A stretch of 64,000 nucleotides of DNA from Myxococcales bacterium. GTDB taxonomy: Bacteria > Myxococcota_A > Polyangia > Polyangiales > Ga0077539. How positions within the stretch are numbered: the first letter of the stretch is position 1; every line of letters begins with the position of its first letter. Below, piece by piece: positions 49,601 through 58,118 of this stretch. The notes under the pieces were generated by a model. The model was not told where the DNA came from. It ran no database searches and was given only the letters and a program-made list of their open reading frames with translations. The stretch covers positions 186,001 through 250,000 of the forward strand of contig JAAFIF010000001.1 of the NCBI GenBank assembly GCA_013298625.1, given 5' to 3'. Both the position numbers and the translations under genes were made by a program.

Positions 49601-51234
49601 TCTCTCCCGAGGCCGATTGGACCGGCGAAGCTGCGTCGGTCGCGATCACGACGACCACGCCCACCGCGCCCGTGCAGAACAACGGCGGCGCGAACGCAGC
49701 GCAGCCGATCGGGCTCGACCCCAGCGCGCCGATCGGCGCCGTCGCGCAGCGCGAACGCAGCGCAGGCGGCAGCGCAGCGGGCGTGGATCGGGACATCGCG
49801 GGCGGCGAAGCGGTCGGCAGCGTCGACGAGATGCAAGCCCTCGCGGCCGCAGGAGGAGAAGAAGAGCAGCGACGCGCGACCGACGGGATCGAGATGGGCG
49901 CGGGCGTCGGCGCGGGCTTCGGTCACGCGGCGCGCGGCCGCAGCGCGGGCCCGTCGACGGCCAACGCAGCGCTCGACGACGACGCGCCCGCCGCGGGAGA
50001 TTCTGCGGCGGACATGCTCGCAATGGGCGGGCTCGGCAACTCCGGAACGCTCGCCGCCGCCAGCGCGAGCGCGACCGCCAGCGGCGGCGGGCTACGCGCC
50101 ACGCGTCGCTCCGCGGCCGCAGAGAGCCCCGTGCGCATCGCGGCTCCGAGCCCGACCAACGCCCCCATGACCCGCCCGCAAGGCGGCAGCGGCTCGATGG
50201 CCAACGTGCGCGACTGGGGCAACGGCGGCGTCGGTGGCGGCGCGCAGGTCGCTCCGTCTGCGCCGCGACAGATCGCCGTGGACCCGCGCGGCGGCCGATG
50301 GATGCGCCGCATCTGGGTGCGCGAAGCGGAGGTCGTCGAGCCTCAGGGCGCGGATCCGACGCGCGTGACCAACGCGCGGACGGCGCTCGCGCTCGAGCCA
50401 GATTCGCGCGCAAAGCACAGGGATTTCTACAAGATCCTCTCGCTCGGCGGGCAGTTCGCCGAAGCGGACGAGGTGGCGCGCCGATGGAGCACCCGCGACG
50501 CGCTCGACCCCGACGCGCTCGTGCGCCTCGCCGAGGTCGCAGCGCGCCGCGGAGAGCGCGAGCAATCGCTGCGCATCCTCGGAGGCATCGCCGACGTGCG
50601 CGCCAACGACCGCGCGCAGCTGCAGCGATTGGTGGCGATGTTCGAGCGCGCTGGCGACAACGAGCGGGCGTGCTCGATCAAGGTCTCGCTCGCTGAAGCG
50701 TTCTCGTCGGACCTCGAGCTGGTGGCGGGCGCGGCGCTCTGCGAGCGAGCGCTCAACCGCAGCGCGTCTTCGCAGCGGTGGCTCGACTCGATCAGCGAGC
50801 CTGCGCAGCGCACGGCGCTCGAAGCGGCGATGACCCGCCTCGGCGCGGCGGCGAGCGCCAACAACACGGTGCGCGGAGAGCTCGTGATCGACGCGAGCTG
50901 GGACGCGCCGACGGACCTGGACATCGCCGTGATCGACCCGAAGGGCGCCCGCGTGACGTGGGCGTGGGGCCGCACGCGAGGGCTCACGGTGCGCGACGCG
51001 CTGTCACAGAGCCGCGAGTCCATCGGGCTCTCGTCCACGCAGCAGACGGGCGACTACGTGATCGAAGTGTCTCGCGCGAGCCGCAACGGGGGCTCTGTGC
51101 GCGGGACGATCACGGTGCGCGCGATGGGTCGCACGCGGACCTTCCGTCTCGCGATGGAGGGCCACGAGGACACGCGCCGCGTGGGAGCCGTTCGCATCAC
51201 GCGCGAAGAGCGCATGGTCGAAGTGGGCGGCTGA
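46618..51234 (+). CDS. Anti-sigma factor fused to FecR, VIT, VWA and DUF2135 domains
   Basis: 1538 residues. N-terminal zinc anti-sigma domain with the Hx3Cx2C motif HVAQCDEC (H29, C33, C36), Pro/Ala linker, one membrane helix at about 147-165, then on the outside a FecR-like strand domain (about 190-350, GSELRTDGRTRVRVDLADGT, GSVTVLGTRFV), a VIT domain (about 395-530), a VWA domain with MIDAS VVDTSRSM at Asp 688, a long low-complexity Gly/Ala/Arg stretch (about 1010-1270), a helical region and a C-terminal DUF2135-like sandwich (ASWDAPTDLDIAVIDPKG, about 1420-1525). Likely senses an external signal through the VIT-VWA part and releases the neighbouring ECF sigma. All motifs are visible in frame; AGAGG precedes the ATG. 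Confidence 0.92.
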   Translation: MTDNPECLHIRENLDALADETLSDAMREHVAQCDECRDLRHELREATRALAAAGGDYKHPEGFAERVMAAAEPKLSVIESAPSEAPKRALFEKKSPLFASAEGASAEAAPTEKRAEPAVKAPDAPRADEAKPAGGGNVVPMRRSNVGPLLALVGVAAMAAMVPVGIKRLRASRGDAVNGETTVARGGAGWTGRIALVSRASADRNGGVEVRAPGASAFVTVAQGAAIAAGSELRTDGRTRVRVDLADGTQFVLDRSTTLKLDTVGPRVATLTTGALVADVAHLESAPSAKITMPTGSVTVLGTRFVLTASDDRSTVRVTRGAVRVEGQSGSATEVKTGMEGVLARNAAPTVSPAINLASSVSWSELGSQSAPVEPDAPVQGLGELRARRPGQTNEQDHAVSLASHRVKVRIVGNLARTEIEEVFRNETGNELEGIYRFPLPPEAQIERLALDVNGVMEQGAFVDKQRAAAIWRGVIRNAVRPIQQRTETEDLVWVPGPWRDPALLEWQRGGRFELRIFPIPARGQRRVSIAYTQTIAPGAGGVRRYVYPLAHDANGSTRVEQFDVDVQVMGHDESAGVRARGYTLSPTVDSPALAGRTRLGFSQGAFVPAGDLVVEYAMPNRDAVATAWAFKPQAQPVTVTNAGTAPNPAPIAPIAPVDDASYVALALRPTLPRWSESHPRDYSIVVDTSRSMVGERIARAARLARAMVSEMDPRDRVTVLACDISCRELPGGMRYPAADTLRAIESFLQAEQPQGATDLVAQVRAAARSLPNDPARDQRIVYIGDGAASAGYRRPDRVAAEVAAAMPSSRATLTAVAIGADADSTLLGAMARAGGGALSPYVPGESVSTAALSVLEATYGVTLRDPSLVLPDGLTEIAPTRLATVRAGSEVIVVARMRGQHVRGEAVLRGTVGGEPYETRIPIDVQESRDAGNAFVPRLYAASRIAELEANGGPNSREEIVRLSQRFRVASRYTSLLVLEGERMYRAFGVERNLSPEADWTGEAASVAITTTTPTAPVQNNGGANAAQPIGLDPSAPIGAVAQRERSAGGSAAGVDRDIAGGEAVGSVDEMQALAAAGGEEEQRRATDGIEMGAGVGAGFGHAARGRSAGPSTANAALDDDAPAAGDSAADMLAMGGLGNSGTLAAASASATASGGGLRATRRSAAAESPVRIAAPSPTNAPMTRPQGGSGSMANVRDWGNGGVGGGAQVAPSAPRQIAVDPRGGRWMRRIWVREAEVVEPQGADPTRVTNARTALALEPDSRAKHRDFYKILSLGGQFAEADEVARRWSTRDALDPDALVRLAEVAARRGEREQSLRILGGIADVRANDRAQLQRLVAMFERAGDNERACSIKVSLAEAFSSDLELVAGAALCERALNRSASSQRWLDSISEPAQRTALEAAMTRLGAAASANNTVRGELVIDASWDAPTDLDIAVIDPKGARVTWAWGRTRGLTVRDALSQSRESIGLSSTQQTGDYVIEVSRASRNGGSVRGTITVRAMGRTRTFRLAMEGHEDTRRVGAVRITREERMVEVGG

Positions 51235-51274
51235 GCGAGCCTGCCGCTGGGGGAGCGAGCGGCGCGCTACGAGC

Positions 51275-52861
51275 TCAGGGGAGCAGGCCGCGCGCGGGGG
51301 CGGTGGGCTGCGTGACGTGGCAGGTCGTGCACTGGCTCATCGAGCCGTTGAAGCGATCGGAGCGGTCGTGCACGGTGTGAACGCGGATATCGAGGGCGTT
51401 GTCGAACTCGATTCCGAGCGACGAGTGGCAGCCGAAGCACGAGGCGCGGTCGCTGATCCCGTGCAGGATCTGGCCGAAGCTGCGCTCGGTCTCGGCGTGG
51501 CAGCTGTTGCAGCGGGTCTGCGGCGTGTGCGTCGTGACCGCGGGAGAGCCCACTTGAATGCGCACGGTGGCGCCGCGGTTGAGCGCCTCGCCGTTGAAGT
51601 CGCGGCGGGCTTTGATGGCCATGAGGTACGTGCCCGGCTGCGCGTCCGCGGGAATGGTGAACGTGACGACGTCGCTGGTGGGCGTCCCCCAGAGGGCGGG
51701 GTTCTGAAAGCCGCCGAAGACGATTCCTGCGGCGGGGATGGTCTGGCCGACCGCTGTGTAACCGTCGACGGGCGTCGAGGCGAAGTTCACTTGCGGGCCG
51801 AAGAACTCCAGCGGATTGACGACGGTCGCCGGGTTGCGAAGGCGATCGACGGGGCCCGAGAGAACCGCGAGCATGTTCGATTCGCGGTGCTTGAGCGCGT
51901 AGTAGAGCGCGGTCTGCACGGTGAGGTCGAGGTAGCGCAGGCCCGTGGGCAAGCCCGCGCCGAAGAACGCTCCGTACGGCGGGAGCCCTCCCGGCGCGTA
52001 CAAGCGCGTGCCCGCGCCGTCGTAGAACGCGACGCGAAACGAGACCGTGCTTCCGGGCAGATAGTGGGTCCCGTTGGGCGGAGGCGCGACGGGCGTGGCT
52101 TCGACGCGAAAGCCGTACGAGAGCGGGACGCCGCCCGCGCCCTGCGCAGCGGCGCTCGCGGCGATCTGCGCGACGTTGACGCGGCGCTCGCGGCGGTCGG
52201 CGGTCCAATAGATTCCGAGCTGCGCGGTGCGCGAATCGATGCGGCGCGCGGCGTGATCGGTGTCTTGCGCGTAGCGGAGCTGCGCGAGTCCCTCGGCCGT
52301 GTAGCTCGCGCCGGTGCAGTTGCCGACGGACGGACAGCCCGCGGCGATCTGCCTGGCGTCGAAGCGGCGAACGAACATCGCTTCGCCTTCGGTGAGCCTG
52401 TTGTCGCGCCCTGCGTTGACGACCCACGGCGCCGAGACGAGCCGGCCGCTCGCGTCGAGCTGCGAGACGATGAACTGGCTCTGGCGCTCCATCCAGCGCG
52501 CGCCGCGGTAGTACCGCACGCGGGTGAACGTGCCGTCGAGGCCTGGCGTCCAGGTCTCTTCGACCTGAGAAACTCCAGACCAATCGAGGGATGCCATGTC
52601 ACCGGAGGCGGTCACGGGCGTGATGCCCTGGTCCGTCGTGGTCGTCACGGACGCGGTGAGGTCGATCTCTTGCGCGAAGCGAGAGAAGCCTCGGATCACC
52701 GTGAGCGGGGCCATCGCGCCGTTGCGGATGAACAAGCTGAGGCCGACCGCGTCGCAGTCGCGAATCGCGCTCGTCTCCTGGCCAATTGATCCGTCGCTGC
52801 ACGAAGCCAGGAGGCCTCCTGCCACGATTGCTGCCATCCATCGCCGGTTCGTTCGGGTCAT
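51275..52861 (-). CDS. Triheme c-type cytochrome lipoprotein
   Basis: 528 residues. Lipobox LLASC (Cys about 21). Residues 30-440 form a beta-rich region without recognised motif. The C-terminal 80 residues hold three CxxCH sites: CNSCH at 451, CFGCH at 475 and CTTCH at 511, with His-rich spacers (HGISDRAS, HTVHDRS) that could supply distal ligands, in the style of decaheme-like (OmcA/MtrC-type) domains but with only three sites. Presumed outer-membrane or surface electron carrier. Convergent, 40 bases from the giant anti-sigma gene. Substrate unknown. Confidence 0.85.
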   Translation of the reverse strand: MTRTNRRWMAAIVAGGLLASCSDGSIGQETSAIRDCDAVGLSLFIRNGAMAPLTVIRGFSRFAQEIDLTASVTTTTDQGITPVTASGDMASLDWSGVSQVEETWTPGLDGTFTRVRYYRGARWMERQSQFIVSQLDASGRLVSAPWVVNAGRDNRLTEGEAMFVRRFDARQIAAGCPSVGNCTGASYTAEGLAQLRYAQDTDHAARRIDSRTAQLGIYWTADRRERRVNVAQIAASAAAQGAGGVPLSYGFRVEATPVAPPPNGTHYLPGSTVSFRVAFYDGAGTRLYAPGGLPPYGAFFGAGLPTGLRYLDLTVQTALYYALKHRESNMLAVLSGPVDRLRNPATVVNPLEFFGPQVNFASTPVDGYTAVGQTIPAAGIVFGGFQNPALWGTPTSDVVTFTIPADAQPGTYLMAIKARRDFNGEALNRGATVRIQVGSPAVTTHTPQTRCNSCHAETERSFGQILHGISDRASCFGCHSSLGIEFDNALDIRVHTVHDRSDRFNGSMSQCTTCHVTQPTAPARGLLP

Positions 52862-53049
52862 TCGGGCTCTCCTCCTTCACACAGCAGTGACAGCGGCCGA
52901 CCTGAGGGCTGTCCTCGATTGACGAGCGCGAGCAACACCGCGCCGTCGTCGCCGTCGAAGGCGAGAGGACAGCGGGCGTTGGATCGGAGCGTCGACGAGT
53001 CGAGGGCAGTGCGTCGCGGGCACGCGCGCGACGCGGCGTTGAGCGTGAG

Positions 53050-53433
53050 TTATTGCAGCGTCTCTTCGAAGCGACTGGCCAGGTTGATCTTGATCCCCAC
53101 GGCGAGGCCGACGGTCGCGCTCACCATTCGAACGATCGCGTTCGAGTCGGGAACGATCACGTCGATCGAGAAGATTCGCTTTCGATGCTTGGACAGAAAA
53201 TCGATGATGAGCCGACGCACCTCGGGGTTGTGCCCGACGAGCAGCCGCAGGTCCCATACGAGGCGCGCGCCGCTGACGGGCATCGCCGCGTCGAGCTCTT
53301 TGAGGATCTGCGTAAACGCGTCGGGCGGCGTCGGCCCGACGAACTTCAAGACGATCGCGCCAGAGTGCAGGGTGCGCAGCGAGCAAGGTTGCTCGGTGGT
53401 GGAAGTCGGGTTCGGCGTCGAGGTGGTCGTCAT
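53050..53433 (-). CDS. STAS/SpoIIAA-like hypothetical protein
   Basis: 127 residues. Soluble alpha/beta: beta strand IVLKFVGP, helix DAFTQILKELDAAM, strand ARLVWDLRLL, helix NPEVRRLIIDFLSKHR, strand IFSIDVIVPDS, then a C-terminal helix ending LASRFEETLQ. This alternation resembles STAS/SpoIIAA-like folds used in signalling, but no phospho-acceptor Ser motif is clear. Start taken at ATG 53433; a further ATG ten codons upstream is possible. Divergent from the next gene across about 200 bases that show no other feature. Confidence 0.5.
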   Translation of the reverse strand: MTTTSTPNPTSTTEQPCSLRTLHSGAIVLKFVGPTPPDAFTQILKELDAAMPVSGARLVWDLRLLVGHNPEVRRLIIDFLSKHRKRIFSIDVIVPDSNAIVRMVSATVGLAVGIKINLASRFEETLQ

Positions 53434-53641
53434 GGTGCGGGTCCAGGCTCTCCATGATGCCAAAATCAGGGGCGGACCCGCGCTAAATCACCAGATTCAC
53501 AAGCGAATTGAGCGGGGATGTGGGCAGAGGAAAGCTAGGTAGAGCAACCATGCGAGGGCGACATTCACGCGATCGCCTGTGGAGATCTCCAGTGCCGCAG
53601 GTCATGTGAGTCGCCGCTCGAGTACGGCATGCTCGTCGACG

Positions 53642-55117
53642 ATGACGCAGCGATGGAGCTACGTGCACACGATTGGGCGCATTGAATACGCGCATTCGAT
53701 CACGCTCGAGCAGGACACGGTCACGTCGGACCGCGCGGACCGCAGACCGAATCCTCGCGTCACGCACGCGCGTGAGGTGTTCGAGCAATCGGCGCGCTTC
53801 GAGACATCGGATCCAACGGTGCGCTTCGAGCTGATCGCGGCGATCGCGGCGATGCTGTCCGAGGGCGATCTCTCGCGGCCGTTCGATCGACGACGGCTCG
53901 CGTATTGGAAGGCGCACGACCGCACTCGCCTCGCGCCCGAGCGCTTTGCTTACGTGACGATGCGCGACGATCGAACGGTCGAGCGCGCGTACGACTGGCG
54001 CATCGACGCGCGCGGGCTGTTGACCACCAGCGCGCACGGCGACGCGGAGCAGCACCTCGCGGACGAGCTCTTTCTCGCGGGGCCGCCGACTCCGTACGCG
54101 CCGGCGTGGCATCGCGCGCGGCTGCGAGCGCTGCTGGTGGCCGCGCAGAAGCCCGAGGTGGCGCTGTCGATCGACGAGGGATTTCGCTCGATTTGCTATC
54201 GCTCGATCCCGCGCCGCGACTGGCGTTGGGATCGCAGCGACAAGGGAGAGTCCTTCGCGTCGATCGAGCCGGGCGCGGTCACGCTCGGCTACCAGAGCGA
54301 GCACGACTACGGGACGACGACGTATGTCCCCGAGCGGGTGCTAAGAGCTGGATTCAAAACCTCCCGTCGCTGCACGGCAGATCCGCGGCGCCCTGCGGCG
54401 TCGACCGTTCTCGACGGGCGTCCAGCCCGTCTTCGAACGCTCTCCTTGCAGCGCTTGCGTCTCTTTGCGCAGCTCGGTCCGGTTCTGAAACCAGCTCTAA
54501 GCGAGCCGTGGTCCACGAGGATCTCTCTCGGCTGGCCCGAGGCGGTGCGCGAGCAAGCGCGGGCAGCGCTGATCGGCGCAGGCGAAGAGGCGTTGCAGCT
54601 CGACGCGTCGGTGAGCGAGTGCGCCGAGGCGTACGCGACGCTCGCGCCCAAGCTGCGCTGGGACGCGCGGTGGGCGAACGAGCTCGCGCTCGATTTCGAG
54701 GGCTTCGCCGCGGTGCAGACCGAGCGGCAGTGGAGAGAGAGCGCGGCCTTCGGGTTGTTCGCGTCGCTCTGCCCAGACAAGCCGCTCTCGGTCCCGTGCG
54801 ACTCGAGTCGCGCGAACGCGCGGCCGCTCTACCATCGTTCGGCCGATGATTTGTGGCTCTCGACCGACGGCGCGGCGATGCTGCGCGCAGAGCACTGCTT
54901 CGGCACGTGGGCCGGCGGAATCGACGAGCGATGGCACATCATGCCCTCGCCCGACCGACGCGTGGTGTTCGCGATCGGGACCGACTATTCGCAGAGCGAT
55001 TTCACGGTGATGCTCGGCGCGGACACGGGCGAAGCGCTCGCGTCGCTGCGGGCGCACTGCGAGGCGTACTTTCGCGCGCTCGGCCTCGGGCCGTGCGTGT
55101 CGCGCGCGCTGCGGTAA
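53642..55117 (+). CDS. Unknown protein carrying an in-frame MITE-like insertion
   Basis: 491 residues from ATG 53642 (start uncertain; GTG 53579 is also in frame and no ribosome site is clear). No signal, membrane segment or recognised family; Arg/Ala/Glu-rich with a Tyr/Trp-rich centre. Codons for 52 residues (about 234-285) lie inside a 156-base insertion at 54341-54496 flanked by CTAAG direct repeats. Deleting that block rejoins VPERVL directly to SEPWSTRIS, a smooth sequence. The block is Arg/Pro/Leu-rich, unlike the rest of the protein. Confidence 0.65.
   Translation: MTQRWSYVHTIGRIEYAHSITLEQDTVTSDRADRRPNPRVTHAREVFEQSARFETSDPTVRFELIAAIAAMLSEGDLSRPFDRRRLAYWKAHDRTRLAPERFAYVTMRDDRTVERAYDWRIDARGLLTTSAHGDAEQHLADELFLAGPPTPYAPAWHRARLRALLVAAQKPEVALSIDEGFRSICYRSIPRRDWRWDRSDKGESFASIEPGAVTLGYQSEHDYGTTTYVPERVLRAGFKTSRRCTADPRRPAASTVLDGRPARLRTLSLQRLRLFAQLGPVLKPALSEPWSTRISLGWPEAVREQARAALIGAGEEALQLDASVSECAEAYATLAPKLRWDARWANELALDFEGFAAVQTERQWRESAAFGLFASLCPDKPLSVPCDSSRANARPLYHRSADDLWLSTDGAAMLRAEHCFGTWAGGIDERWHIMPSPDRRVVFAIGTDYSQSDFTVMLGADTGEALASLRAHCEAYFRALGLGPCVSRALR
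54341..54501. mobile_element. MITE-like palindromic insertion inside a gene
   Basis: Seen: 5-base direct repeats CTAAG at 54341-54345 and 54497-54501, and inside them 16-base imperfect inverted repeats, AGCTGGATTCAAAACC (54346-54361) against GGTTCTGAAACCAGCT (54481-54496), 14 of 16 matching. One further internal hairpin, GACGGGC-GTCCA-GCCCGTC, is at about 54413-54431. The distance between direct repeats is exactly 156 bases, or 52 codons, and no stop occurs in the gene's frame. There is no transposase. Together this fits a non-autonomous element with a 5-base target duplication that landed in frame. Confidence 0.75.
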
Positions 55118-55226
55118 CCCTCGCGACGCTCACCGCGCTCTCACAACGTATCGAGCGAGCACCCGCTGTGCGCGCGATTCGCGCGGCTGCAGACCACGGT
55201 GACGCCTGCTGCGTCTATGCTCAGCG

Positions 55227-56519
55227 ATGCCGATGTCGTCCCCGAACGCTTCGCAGCGCCGCTCGAAGGCGCGACCGCTCGCCGCTTCCTTCGGTTTGCT
55301 CAGCGTGACCGCCGTCGGCGCGCTGCTGTTCGCGCGCGCGCACGCGCACCGTGAGTGGCCCGCGATGACAGCGCCGCTCGCGCTCGAGCCGCCCGCGGCG
55401 CGCGCTGATCGGGCCGCGTGGCCGGCGTTCGAGCGGGCGATCGCAGCGCTTCCGCCGCGCCGAGATCGCTCGGCGCTCGGTGATGCGCAGCCGGACGCGG
55501 CCGGAGCGCAAATCGTCGCGCGCTACGCAGAGGCGCTTCGGCTCTTCGACGCGGCGCTCGCGAACGAAGCTGCGCCGTTGTTGCCCGAGCGAGCGATCAC
55601 CGACACGAGCCCGGACCCGCACTTCGCGCTGATCGACCTCGCGCGGGCGCGGGCCCTGTCGGCGCGAATCGACGCGGCCAACGCTCGACCCGCAGAGGCT
55701 TTGCGCGTGGGAGTGCAGCTGGCGACCTTCGGCGCGCGGCTCGGGCAGCAGACAACGGGCTGGATCGGCGTGGCGGCGGCGGGCGCGATCGAAGCGCACG
55801 GGTATCGAGCGATCGCGAGCGCGATCGAGGGCAACGCGCTCTCGAGCGAGGCGATCGAGGGCGCGGGCAGAGCGATCGACGAGCTGCTCGCGTTCGAGTC
55901 GCCGCTGCGGCGCGCGCTCGCGGGAGAGTGCCGCGGTCGCGAGCAGTTGTTCGAGAGCTTTCGGGGAAAATCTGCGGCAGAGCTGCTCTCGACGACCTCG
56001 CTCGCGAGGCCGACGCGCCAGACGCGAGGATGGTCGCTGCTGCCGGCCTCGTGGGTGTACGACGCGGACGCGACGATCGCCGCGGTGCGCGCGGAGTGCA
56101 GAGAGTCCGACGCCTCGCTGCGACGGCCGCGCGGTGATCGGAGGATTGCTGCGTCGCGAGGGTATCTGGAGCAGGGGGGCGGCGCGACGCTCGGTCAGTG
56201 GCTGGACAATCGGCTCGGGCGGGCGCTGCTGTCGATCTCGGACATCACGGCGCAGCGCTTCGTGGCGCGCGACGACGACGCGTACGCGACGCGGTACACC
56301 GCGCGGGTGGCGCTCGCGATCGCGGCGTTTCGGGGGACACACCAGCGCCTCCCTGCGACGCTGGCCGAGCTCGCGCCGCCAGCGTCGCCGCAGCCGTTGC
56401 CGACGCCACGCGCGCTCACGTGGAGCGCCGAAGAGCGAACGCTGCGCGTCGCGTTGGGCCCCGAGGCGAACGGCAGCGCGGCCACGGCGGCGGTCGCGTC
56501 GTGGCGCTTCGCGCAGTGA
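55227..56519 (+). CDS. Hypothetical membrane-anchored protein
   Basis: 430 residues. Basic N-terminus then a single hydrophobic helix (about 20-38, SFGLLSVTAVGALLFARA), giving either a membrane anchor or uncleaved signal. The rest is helical and Ala/Arg/Glu-rich with no recognised motif; the end (SWRFAQ) is hydrophobic-polar. Two start ATGs are possible (55227, 55233). Function unknown. It stands 109 bases downstream of the insertion-bearing gene. Confidence 0.6.
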   Translation: MPMSSPNASQRRSKARPLAASFGLLSVTAVGALLFARAHAHREWPAMTAPLALEPPAARADRAAWPAFERAIAALPPRRDRSALGDAQPDAAGAQIVARYAEALRLFDAALANEAAPLLPERAITDTSPDPHFALIDLARARALSARIDAANARPAEALRVGVQLATFGARLGQQTTGWIGVAAAGAIEAHGYRAIASAIEGNALSSEAIEGAGRAIDELLAFESPLRRALAGECRGREQLFESFRGKSAAELLSTTSLARPTRQTRGWSLLPASWVYDADATIAAVRAECRESDASLRRPRGDRRIAASRGYLEQGGGATLGQWLDNRLGRALLSISDITAQRFVARDDDAYATRYTARVALAIAAFRGTHQRLPATLAELAPPASPQPLPTPRALTWSAEERTLRVALGPEANGSAATAAVASWRFAQ

Positions 56520-56600
56520 GCGGCGTCGCGCGGCGCGATCAGCGCTCGGGGACGAGCAACGCCGAGCGCGCGGGATCGACGCAGGGACGGCCCGCAGCGA

Positions 56601-56996
56601 TCAGCGCGGGACGCACGTCGCGCCGCGAGCGCATTCGCAGAGCCGACCCGCGCAGTTGGCCTGGTCCGGCGAGAAGGGCTCTGTGCAACGAAAGCGCTCG
56701 CTGCAGCCGCAGTGGTCGCCGAACACGCAGATCGCGTCGACGTCTCCGTTGCCCGTGCAGTCGACCGGCGCGGAACCGTCGCCGCCGAAGCGGCCGCAGC
56801 TGACGGGCAGCGTCCCCACGAGGCTCGGGTCGATCGAGGCGTCGGCGCTGTCGGGGGCGACGAATGCATCGACGGCGCTGCGGGCGTCCGCGCGCGCGTC
56901 GGGCTCGGGCGCGACCGAGCTGGCGCAGCCGAGCGCCGCCAGCACGGGCGTCAGCAACAGCGCAGCGCGACGAAGCAGTGCAACGATTGGGCTCAT
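56601..56996 (-). CDS. Small Cys-rich lipoprotein
   Basis: 131 residues from ATG 56996, which directly precedes the lipoprotein signal (RRAALLLTPVLAALGC). After an Asp/Ala-rich linker there is a Cys-rich C-terminal region (CVFGDHCGCSERFRCTEPFSPDQANCAGRLCECARGATC), which looks like paired disulphide loops, probably EGF- or toxin-like. The frame continues open upstream but without a signal sequence. Function unknown; it is divergent from nothing, being on the same strand as the trypsin-like gene. Confidence 0.7.
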   Translation of the reverse strand: MSPIVALLRRAALLLTPVLAALGCASSVAPEPDARADARSAVDAFVAPDSADASIDPSLVGTLPVSCGRFGGDGSAPVDCTGNGDVDAICVFGDHCGCSERFRCTEPFSPDQANCAGRLCECARGATCVPR

Positions 56997-57233
56997 CCGC
57001 GGTGTACCTCCGGTCGACGAACGTTGAACGGTGCGAGGACGAAGCGAGACTGCCACGGCGCGAGAGAACGCGATCTCGATATTTTCTTTCAGCGATTGGA
57101 TGGACTTGGCATTCAATAACGGAGACCGTTCGGCGCGGTGACAGCGGGTCGGGCGCGAAGGCCTCGAAGCGCGTCCACGCTGTGAGCGCGAGGGATTTCG
57201 CCGACGGTTCGTCGCGGGTTGTTGCGCCGCAGC

Positions 57234-58013
57234 TCACAGCCGCCGCGCGGCGTCGAACAAGCTGCGGGCGACTGACACCCTGGTCCATACGCTGGTCGCG
57301 TCGCGGGCGGTGCAGGGGTCGCTGCCGCGCGAGGTGACGCCCACGATGGCCCCGGTGCTCGGGTCGATCGCGGGGCCGCCGCTGTCTCCGTTGCACGTCG
57401 AGCGCCCAGCGATGAACTCGGTCGCGCTCCAGTCGGTGACCGCGACGCGAGCGCGCTGATAGCGGACGCCGTACGGAGCGCGCGCGGTGCTTCCGCGAGC
57501 GCCGAAGCCCACGGTCGTGAAGCGATCGCCCGTCGAGAGCGCGCGGGTGAAGTCCACGCGCATCGGGGTGATGCCGCTGACCGCGCGATCGAGGACGAGC
57601 AAGGCGATGTCCGCCCCACACAAACGGCGCGCGCGTGGAACGATCAGCCGCGCCCCCCGCGCGAGCACCGCGCGAGCGCGAACGTCGTCGCCGGCGAGCA
57701 GCGAGAGCTCGCGGGCGTCGTAGTCGCGAAGCACCTGCGGAGCAGCGCTGTTGCAGTCGATGCGATCGACGACGGCGCTGACGCAGTGGCGCGCGGTGAG
57801 GACCAGGTTGGGCGCGACGAGCGAGCCGGTGCACAGGCCTCCGTCGGGAAGCGAGAGGGCGAGCACGGCGGGGTGCGCCTGGCGATCGCGCGTTCCGCCG
57901 ATGATTTCGTCGGTCGCGGTGTCGTCGGAGGGCGAAGGGTCGAGCGCGTCTTCGGGCGCGCACGCAGCGACGAGCAGAGAGAGCACGAGAGAGAGCAACG
58001 AGAGCACACGCAT
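57234..58013 (-). CDS. Trypsin-like serine protease lipoprotein (S1A)
   Basis: 259 residues. Signal with lipobox VAAC (Cys at about 18). The chymotrypsin-fold cleavage site IIGG (about residue 37), the catalytic TARHC, GADIALLVLD and the nucleophile GDSGGP are all present, with Cys pairs typical of secreted trypsins. So it is activated by cleavage and held at the membrane by lipid. Specificity pocket not readable. The 237-base gap to the lipoprotein downstream holds nothing notable. Confidence 0.9.
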   Translation of the reverse strand: MRVLSLLSLVLSLLVAACAPEDALDPSPSDDTATDEIIGGTRDRQAHPAVLALSLPDGGLCTGSLVAPNLVLTARHCVSAVVDRIDCNSAAPQVLRDYDARELSLLAGDDVRARAVLARGARLIVPRARRLCGADIALLVLDRAVSGITPMRVDFTRALSTGDRFTTVGFGARGSTARAPYGVRYQRARVAVTDWSATEFIAGRSTCNGDSGGPAIDPSTGAIVGVTSRGSDPCTARDATSVWTRVSVARSLFDAARRL

Positions 58014-58118
58014 GGTCGAGAGACCTCCTGCGCGGGGTCGTTGCAGCGGGCGTTCCGCGCTGGGTGCTGCGGATGCGTCAGCGATTTTCCAGGGCGAATG
58101 GCGCTGCCCCCTGGCGGT

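Noticed and set aside
46744-49926. 1060-codon minus-strand frame opposite the anti-sigma fusion
   Set aside because: Shadow of a gene whose zinc, VIT and VWA motifs read in the other strand.
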